DNA from: Thermoleophilia bacterium
GTDB taxonomy: Bacteria; Actinomycetota; Thermoleophilia; Miltoncostaeales; Miltoncostaeaceae
NCBI GenBank assembly: GCA_016463385.1
Contig: JAEMRL010000201.1
Coordinates: 1-5,271, forward strand
Direction: 5' to 3'
DNA: 5,271 nt
Shown: positions 1-5,271 of the stretch, one piece after another
How the letters are laid out: the number at the start of each line of letters is the position of its first letter
How positions within the stretch are numbered: the stretch's first letter is position 1
Program-made: the position numbers and the translations under genes
Notes under the pieces: generated by a model
Told to the model about the DNA's origin: nothing
What the model saw: the letters and a program-made list of their open reading frames with translations, nothing else
Databases searched by the model: none

Positions 1-766
1 GATGACGCTCGGCCACTCGACCAGGAAGAGGACCTCCTCGAGCTTGCCGCCGGGATCGCTCCAGGAGCCCCCCGCCGCGGCGGCCGCGGCGTCGAGGCCG
101 GCGAGGATCGTCGCCCTGCGCTCGTCGTGGCTGGCGATCACCGCGACGCCGCGGAGCGTCTCGGCGTAGTCCCCCGCCGTGGCGATCGCCGCGGGCGCCC
201 CGAGGAAGCGGTGGCCCTGGCTGACGTCGCCCGCCCGCAGGTCGTGGAGGTCGAACGGGACCGTGCGGTCGTCGAGCTTGGCCACGATCCAGCGCACCGG
301 CCGCGAGAAGCGCAGGCCGGTGCCCGCGCCCCAGCGCATCGTCTTCGAGAAGCGCAGGCCGTTGACGATCCGGGCGGCGATCTCGGGCACGAGCTCGTCG
401 AGCGGCCTACCGGGCTGGGCGATCTCGGCGAACACGAAGTCGCGCCCGCCGTCGTCGCGGACCACCAGGTCGGAGACCGCCAGGCCCTGCCCGCGGGCGA
501 AGCCCTCGGCGGCCTTCGTCGGAGCGCCGTCGGACCCGAAGGCCGCGCTCGCGGCCGGGCCGCGCACGGTGCGCGACGACGCCGCCAGCTCCACCGGCAG
601 GCCGGCGCCGTGGATCGCGAATCGCCGCGGCGCCACCGACACGCTCACCGCGCCACCCGCCAGTCCGAGCGCCTCGAGGGCCGCCGCGTACAACCCCGGC
701 GCCTGCTCCACGATCTCCCGGCAGGCGCTGGAGGGGAGCTCCTCGCACCCGACCTCGAGGAGCAGG

Positions 767-774
<8 letters not shown>
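1..774 (-). CDS. glyS: Glycyl-tRNA synthetase beta subunit, N-terminal part (truncated by the window edge)
   Basis: Beta subunit of the bacterial alpha2beta2 glycyl-tRNA synthetase. It works in the cytoplasm with GlyQ to attach glycine to tRNA-Gly and supplies most of the tRNA contacts. The frame is open for 258 codons and leaves the window at its 3' end, so about 430 residues of a usual ~690 are missing, including the C-terminal anticodon-binding part. Visible family signatures in order: LLLEVGCEELP (4-14), APRR (48-51), a KAAEGFARG stretch (87-95), KTMRWG (144-149), RFSRPVRW (155-162), GHRFLG (187-192) and LEEVLFLVEWP (245-255). These align well with E. coli GlyS as I recall it. The start is GTG at 774-772. 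It overlaps the glyQ stop by 8 nt and has a GAGGAG Shine-Dalgarno 7 nt upstream, so translational coupling to glyQ is likely. No frameshift was seen. Identification is secure; the exact start is slightly less so. Confidence 0.96.
289..360 (-). repeat. Imperfect 30-bp in-frame direct repeat inside glyS
   Basis: Positions 289-318 and 331-360 match at 26 of 30 bases, including an identical 15-base core (304-318 and 346-360). The offset is 42 bp, exactly 14 codons. The copies encode GLRFSKTMRW (residues 139-148) and GLRFSRPVRW (153-162). Parts of both segments (MRWG and F.RPV) are conserved in GlyS generally, so the repeat may be convergent at the protein level and strengthened by codon bias. Confidence 0.7.
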
Positions 775-1642
<868 letters not shown>

Positions 1643-1668
1643 GACGCCGGAGTGTACCCACCGGCGTC
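1643..1668. repeat. Perfect 8-bp inverted repeat beside the glyQ start
   Basis: GACGCCGG (1643-1650) and CCGGCGTC (1661-1668) are exact reverse complements around a 10-nt spacer that holds the glyQ -10 candidate. The left arm directly abuts the glyQ start codon. It could be an operator for a dimeric regulator or a hairpin in a longer glyQ leader. The half-site GACGCCGG also occurs at 2448-2455 and 4505-4512 inside coding sequence, so chance pairing in GC-rich DNA remains possible. Confidence 0.5.
1651..1656 (-). promoter_or_regulatory. Possible -10 element of glyQS
   Basis: Read on the minus strand this is TACACT, with the key first T, second A and last T of a bacterial -10 box. It ends 8 nt before the GTG at 1642, so transcription would start at or just before the start codon (leaderless). 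No good -35 is found at the proper distance. The hexamer lies in the 10-nt loop of the inverted repeat at 1643-1668. Confidence 0.35.
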
Positions 1669-1687
1669 CGGGCCGACGCGGACGCGC

Positions 1688-1716
1688 TTGACCGTGCGCC
1701 CCCCACACGCCTCAAT
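1688..1716 (+). promoter_or_regulatory. Possible sigma70-type promoter for the regulator-glycosyltransferase unit
   Basis: TTGACC (1688-1693) matches five of six bases of the -35 consensus. A 17-nt spacer leads to CTCAAT (1711-1716), a weak -10 with three of six matches. Transcription would start about 6-8 nt further on, at or within a few bases of the GTG/ATG pair at 1722/1725, giving a leaderless or nearly leaderless mRNA. This agrees with the absence of a Shine-Dalgarno site. The -35 is convincing; the -10 is not. Confidence 0.4.
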
Positions 1717-1721
1717 AGCCG

Positions 1722-3992
1722 GTGATGGCGACCCTCGTGCCACCGCCCCTCCTCGAGACCAAGCTGCGCGCGCCAGGCCCGCGGCCGGGGATGGTGGCGC
1801 GGCCCGGCCTGACCGCGCTGCTCGAGCGCTCGGTGGCCGCCCACCGGCTGACGCTGGTGAGCGCCGCCGCCGGCTGGGGCAAGAGCACGCTCGTCGGCGA
1901 GTGGCTCGCCGCGCGCGAGCGGCCGGTCGCGTGGCTGGCGCTCGACGTGGCCGACAACGACCCGGCGCGCTTCTGGCGCTACCTCTCCGAGGCCCTCCAG
2001 CGGGCCGGGGTGCCGCTCGACGACCAGGCCGCCGGCGCGCTCGCCGGCAGCCCGGAGATGCGCGAGACGGGGCTGTCGCTGCTGCTCGGCGCCGTGCCGG
2101 CCGGGGGCGCGCCGACGATCGTGACCCTCGACGACGTGCACGCGATCACCGAGCCGTCGATCCTCACGGCGCTCGCCTTCCTGGTGGACCACCTGCCCGA
2201 GTCCCTCCGGATCGTGATGACCAGCCGCAACGACCCGCCGATCGGCCTCGCGCGCCTGCGCGCCCGCGGGGACCTCGGCGAGATCCGCTCCGACGCGCTG
2301 CGCTTCAGCGACGACGACGCCGCGGTGCTGTTGCGCGGCGCGGTCGGCGTCGACCTGCCCGCCGGCCAGGTCGCGGCGCTGCGCACCCGCACCGAGGGGT
2401 GGGCGGCGGGCCTCTACCTGGCCGGGCTGTCGCTGCGCGGCCGCGACGACGCCGGGGCCTTCATCGCCGACTTCGCCGGCGACGACCGGCTCGTGGTCGA
2501 CTACCTGGCGGCCGAGGTCCTGGAGGGCCAGACCCCCGAGCGCCGGGAGTTCCTGCTGCGGACAGCGATCCTCGGGCGGCTGTCGGGCCCTCTGTGCGAC
2601 GCGGTCGCCGGCACCCGCGACGCCGCGCGGGTGCTGGCCGAGCTGGAGCGCTCGAACCTGTTCCTGGTGCCGCTCGACAACCGGCGCGAGTGGTACCGCT
2701 ACCACCATCTCTTCGGCGAGCTGCTGCGCCACGAGCTGACGCTCGTCGCCCCCGACACGGTCGCCGCGCTGCACCGCCGGGCGGCGGCCTGGTACCTCGG
2801 GGCCGGCTCGATCGACGAGGCCGTCCGCCACTCGGCCGCCGGCGGCGACCTGGAGGGGGCCGCCGACCTGATCGCCGAGAACTGGATCGGCTACGAGCGC
2901 AGCGGCTGGACGATGACCACCGAGAGCTGGCTCGCCCTTCTGCCCCCCGAGCGCGTGCGGTCGGATCCCCGTCTGTGCATGGCCGAGGCCCTGATCCGGC
3001 TGAACCTCGGGCGGCCCGACGAGGCGACCCCCTGGCTCGACGACGCCGATGCGGCGATGTCGGTGCCGGGCGCGCCCGGCGATCACGAGGCGATGGCGGG
3101 CGGGCTCGCATCGGCGCGCTCCCTGGTGCGGCTGCTGGCGGGCGACACTCCGGGAGGGGTGGCCGAGGGCCGCCGGGCGATGGAGATCACGCCCGCGGGC
3201 GCGACGTGGTGGCGGACCCTGGCCTGCATGGCCCTCGGGATCGCGCTGCACGCCGCGGGCGGGGCCGAGGAGGCCTATCCGATCCTCGAGGAGGCGGCCG
3301 CCTGCGGCGGCGCATGCGGCGCGACGGCGCTCGTGGTCGTCTCGCTGAGCCACCTGGCCGACACCGACTTCCGCCGCGGCGACACCGACCTCGCCGAGGA
3401 GCGCTCCCGGCGCGCGATCGCCCTAGCCGAGGACGAGCGCCACTCCGAGTACCCGCACGCCGCCGGGGCGCACGTGAACCTGGCCCGGGTGCTCGCGGCG
3501 CGCGGCGAGCACGAGGAGGCGCGCGCCCAGGCGGACCGCGGGGTGCTCCTGGCCCGGCGGGGACGCGCGCCGACCGAGCTCGCGCACGCCGTCACGGTGC
3601 GGGGCGAGGTCTACCTGGCGGCCGGCGACGAGGACGAGGCGCGTGCGTGCGCCCGGGAGGCGCGTCAGCTGACCGCGCCGGCGCGGGGCGTCGGTCACAT
3701 CCGCTCGTTGCTCGACGACCTCGAGGCGAGCCTCCGGACGGATGCCGCCGCGGAGGTCCCGCCCGCCGATCCGGGCGAGCTGACCGAACGCGAGCTGGCC
3801 GTGCTGCGCCGCCTGACCGGCGACGGATCGGCGCGCGAGATCGCCGCCGATCTCTACGTCTCGCACAACACGGTCAAGACCCAGATGCGCGCGATCTACC
3901 GCAAGCTCGGGGTGGCCACCCGGGAGGACGCGGTGCGGCAGGCCCGCGAACGGGGCCTGCTGTCGCCGCAGCTCCGCAGCGGAGGGGTCTGA
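1722..3992 (+). CDS. MalT/LAL-type LuxR-family transcriptional regulator (ATP-binding, TPR-like middle, HTH C-terminus)
   Basis: Large ATP-binding LuxR-type regulator of the STAND/MalT class, 756 residues (GTG at 1722, or 755 from the adjacent ATG at 1725); LAL proteins are commonly 750-950. Domains in order: the family opening LLETKLRAP (10-18); P-loop SAAAGWGKST (47-56); WLALDVADNDPARFW (71-85), typical of the MalT NTPase; Walker B IVTLDDVH (133-140) with D137/D138; MTSRNDPP (166-173) with the sensor arginine R169; GWAAGLYLAGLSL (226-238); WYRYHHLFGELLR (324-336), the winged-helix end of the NTPase module. Residues about 350-680 are alpha-helical with TPR-like pairs near 420-435, 512-525, 550-570, 587-610 and 629-645. 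The C-terminus holds a GerE-type helix-turn-helix: LTERELAVL (687-695) and recognition helix SHNTVKTQMRAIYRKLG (714-730). Such proteins are usually ligand- and ATP-triggered activators; the ligand here is unknown. The downstream transferase gene is the obvious, unproven target. No Shine-Dalgarno precedes the start. Confidence 0.94.
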   Translation: MMATLVPPPLLETKLRAPGPRPGMVARPGLTALLERSVAAHRLTLVSAAAGWGKSTLVGEWLAARERPVAWLALDVADNDPARFWRYLSEALQRAGVPLDDQAAGALAGSPEMRETGLSLLLGAVPAGGAPTIVTLDDVHAITEPSILTALAFLVDHLPESLRIVMTSRNDPPIGLARLRARGDLGEIRSDALRFSDDDAAVLLRGAVGVDLPAGQVAALRTRTEGWAAGLYLAGLSLRGRDDAGAFIADFAGDDRLVVDYLAAEVLEGQTPERREFLLRTAILGRLSGPLCDAVAGTRDAARVLAELERSNLFLVPLDNRREWYRYHHLFGELLRHELTLVAPDTVAALHRRAAAWYLGAGSIDEAVRHSAAGGDLEGAADLIAENWIGYERSGWTMTTESWLALLPPERVRSDPRLCMAEALIRLNLGRPDEATPWLDDADAAMSVPGAPGDHEAMAGGLASARSLVRLLAGDTPGGVAEGRRAMEITPAGATWWRTLACMALGIALHAAGGAEEAYPILEEAAACGGACGATALVVVSLSHLADTDFRRGDTDLAEERSRRAIALAEDERHSEYPHAAGAHVNLARVLAARGEHEEARAQADRGVLLARRGRAPTELAHAVTVRGEVYLAAGDEDEARACAREARQLTAPARGVGHIRSLLDDLEASLRTDAAAEVPPADPGELTERELAVLRRLTGDGSAREIAADLYVSHNTVKTQMRAIYRKLGVATREDAVRQARERGLLSPQLRSGGV

Positions 3993-3995
3993 GGG
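3991..3995 (+). promoter_or_regulatory. Weak Shine-Dalgarno site of the glycosyltransferase gene
   Basis: GAGGG overlaps the regulator's TGA stop and lies 11 nt before the ATG at 4007, rather far. A stronger GGAGGGG at 3981-3987 is about 19 nt upstream, still inside the regulator gene. Ribosomes ending the regulator could reinitiate here. The ATG is the only start close to the conserved RILLVTRG segment. Confidence 0.45.
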
Positions 3996-4006
3996 CCGCC
4001 GGCAGG

Positions 4007-5254
4007 ATGGCAGCGCGCGCACGCCGCCCTCGTCCGCTGCGGATCCTGCTGGTCACACGCGGCAGCGCCGGCCACGTGCTGCCGCTCGCTCCCTTCGGCC
4101 GGGCCTGCGCGGCGGCCGGCCACGAGGTGACGGTGGCGGCGCAGCGCGCGCATCGGGGGAACGTCGAGCGGACCGGGCTGAGCTTCGCGCCCCTCGACGG
4201 ACCGGCCGATGAGGACTGGATGCCGCTGCTCGGCGCGTTCGCGCGCACGGGGGTCGACGAAGCCCACGCGGTCCAGGTCTGCGAGTTCTTCGCGCGCCTC
4301 GACCTGCGGGCGGCCCTCCCCGGGCTGCAGGAGATCGTCACGCGGCTGCGCCCCGACCTGATGCTGCGCGACAGCTGGGAGTTCGCGTCGACCGTGGTGG
4401 CCGAGGCGCACGGCGTCCCCCTGGCGCGCGTCGGCCTCGGCCTCGCGGCCGTCGAGGAGCAGACCATCCGGCTCGCCGCCCTGCCCGTGGACGGGGCCCG
4501 CCGGGACGCCGGCCTGTCTCCCGACCCGCAGGGCGACCGGATGCGCGACAGCCCTTACCTGACGGTCGTCCCCGCGCCCCTGGAGGACCCGGGAGTGGCA
4601 GCCCCGCGCGCGACCCACCGCTTCCGCGCGCCACAGGCGTCCGGCCTGCCGCCGCCGCCGCTCCCGCCGGTCACGAGCGCGGAGGGCCGCCCGCTGGTGC
4701 ACCTCACGTTCGGATCCGTGGCGCCCCTGCCCCACCTGCCCTACTTCCCCGATCTCTACCGGGCCGCGATCGACGGCCTCGCGGCGCTGCCGGTCGACCT
4801 GCTCGTGACCGTGGGCGCGGGCCGCGATCCGGCCGAGCTCGGCCCGGTGCCGGAGAACGTCCGCGTGGAGCGGTGGGTCGACCTCGACGCCGTCGCCGCC
4901 CGGGCGGACGTCATCGTCGGCCACGGCGGATACGGCACGACCCTCACCGCACTCGCCCACGGGGTTCCGCAGGTGGTCGTCCCCCTGTTCAGCGGTGACC
5001 AGTGGGCCAACGCCGCGGCCGTGACGCGCACGGGAGCCGGGCTGTCCCTCGACGCCGACCGGGCCACGCGGACCGTCTTCGGGATGCCGGCCCGGGCCCA
5101 GATCGACGGCCTCGCAGAAGCGGTCCGGACCGTCCTGCACGACGGCTTCCATCGTCGCCGGGCCCAGATGATCGCCGGCAGCATCGCCGCCCTACCGCCG
5201 GTCGACGATGCCGTGGCGATCCTGGAGCGGATCGCCGACCGCGCTCCCGCCTGA
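4007..5254 (+). CDS. GT-B fold glycosyltransferase, GT1 (UGT / macrolide-glycosyltransferase-like)
   Basis: Predicted cytosolic glycosyltransferase of 415 residues, usual for bacterial GT1 enzymes, which move a sugar from a nucleotide-sugar to a small acceptor such as a polyketide, flavonoid, sterol or lipid. After a basic leader (MAARARRPRPLR) the N-terminal Rossmann domain starts with ILLVTRGSAGHVLPL (13-27), ending in the GHxxP motif with H23, and GHEVTVAAQ (38-46). PDLMLRD (116-122) puts an Asp at 122, about 100 residues after H23, as in the catalytic His-Asp pair of GT1 enzymes. The C-terminal donor domain has LVHLTFGSVAPLP, then W290 in VERWVDLDAV, HGGYGTTLTALAHGVPQ (306-322) and the donor-contacting GDQWANA (330-336, D331/Q332). 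No signal peptide or membrane segment is visible. It starts 14 nt after the regulator stop and has a weak GAGGG site, so it probably shares that transcript. The motifs fix the family; donor and acceptor cannot be called. A role in detoxifying or decorating a natural product is possible. Confidence 0.93.
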   Translation: MAARARRPRPLRILLVTRGSAGHVLPLAPFGRACAAAGHEVTVAAQRAHRGNVERTGLSFAPLDGPADEDWMPLLGAFARTGVDEAHAVQVCEFFARLDLRAALPGLQEIVTRLRPDLMLRDSWEFASTVVAEAHGVPLARVGLGLAAVEEQTIRLAALPVDGARRDAGLSPDPQGDRMRDSPYLTVVPAPLEDPGVAAPRATHRFRAPQASGLPPPPLPPVTSAEGRPLVHLTFGSVAPLPHLPYFPDLYRAAIDGLAALPVDLLVTVGAGRDPAELGPVPENVRVERWVDLDAVAARADVIVGHGGYGTTLTALAHGVPQVVVPLFSGDQWANAAAVTRTGAGLSLDADRATRTVFGMPARAQIDGLAEAVRTVLHDGFHRRRAQMIAGSIAALPPVDDAVAILERIADRAPA

Positions 5255-5271
5255 GGACGCGGAGGCCGCTC
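5255..5271 (+). other. Short tail after the glycosyltransferase stop
   Basis: Seventeen bases remain. They contain GCGGAGG (5259-5265), which could be the ribosome binding site of another gene in the same direction, but no start codon falls inside the window. No terminator hairpin is visible, so the transcription unit may continue to the right. Confidence 0.25.

Noticed and set aside
1643..1708. A longer glyQ starting at GTG 1708, giving a 22-residue N-terminal extension.
   Set aside because: The extension is not family-like, its GAGG lies only 1 nt before the GTG, and it would leave 13 nt to the divergent gene with no room for a promoter.
1643..1721. A T-box or other tRNA-sensing leader upstream of glyQ.
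   Set aside because: The whole intergenic region is 79 nt, too short for a T-box, and no T-box-like conserved segment or terminator hairpin with a U run was seen.
1860..1890. The regulator's P-loop SAAAGWGKST lacks the first Gly of the GxxxxGKS/T pattern, hinting at a dead NTPase.
   Set aside because: MalT itself has SPAGYGKTT without that Gly, so this is the normal form in the family. Walker B and the sensor Arg are present.
1652..4006. The reading frame of the glycosyltransferase stays open through the whole regulator gene, so a 1200-residue protein could be written from 1652 to 5254.
   Set aside because: The upstream part is an Arg/Pro/Gly/Ala-rich shifted reading of the regulator gene with no domain. 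Both real proteins have complete family motifs in their own frames. Long stop-free shadow frames are expected at this GC content.
3896..5152. A 418-codon minus-strand open frame opposite the glycosyltransferase.
   Set aside because: It is antisense to a gene with intact GT1 motifs and its translation is compositionally biased without a domain.

Overview
The window is very GC-rich (by eye above 70%, not counted), with strong G/C preference at third codon positions and GTG starts. It looks like chromosomal DNA of a high-GC bacterium. The two-subunit glycyl-tRNA synthetase (glyQ + glyS), next to a large MalT/LAL-type LuxR regulator and a GT1 glycosyltransferase, suggests an actinobacterium outside the Streptomyces/Mycobacterium group, which normally use the single-chain enzyme. 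Thermoleophilia (Solirubrobacter/Conexibacter-like) is my best guess. This is an inference; no marker in the window settles it.

Layout. Positions 1-1642 on the minus strand hold the glyQ-glyS operon. glyQ (alpha subunit, complete) is followed by glyS (beta subunit), which starts inside the glyQ stop region with an 8-nt overlap and runs off the left edge after 258 codons. Positions 1643-1721 form a 79-nt divergent intergenic region. It carries a perfect 8-bp inverted repeat beside the glyQ start and weak promoter-like hexamers for both directions, placed so that both transcripts could be leaderless or nearly so. Positions 1722-5254 on the plus strand hold a two-gene unit: a 756-residue ATP-dependent LuxR (MalT/LAL) regulator, then after 14 nt a 415-residue GT-B glycosyltransferase of the UGT/macrolide-GT type. 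The last 17 nt hold no gene.

How they work together. GlyQ and GlyS form the alpha2beta2 enzyme that charges tRNA-Gly, a housekeeping function. The regulator-glycosyltransferase pair is accessory. The regulator probably senses a small ligand through its NTPase and TPR-like modules and acts through its C-terminal helix-turn-helix, and the transferase probably moves a sugar from a nucleotide donor onto a small lipophilic acceptor. Neither the ligand nor the acceptor can be read from the sequence. I see no RNA gene, CRISPR array, insertion sequence or phage gene, and no clearly new system. The points most worth checking are the inverted repeat at the glyQ start, the regulator-transferase pairing, and a 30-bp near-duplication inside glyS.
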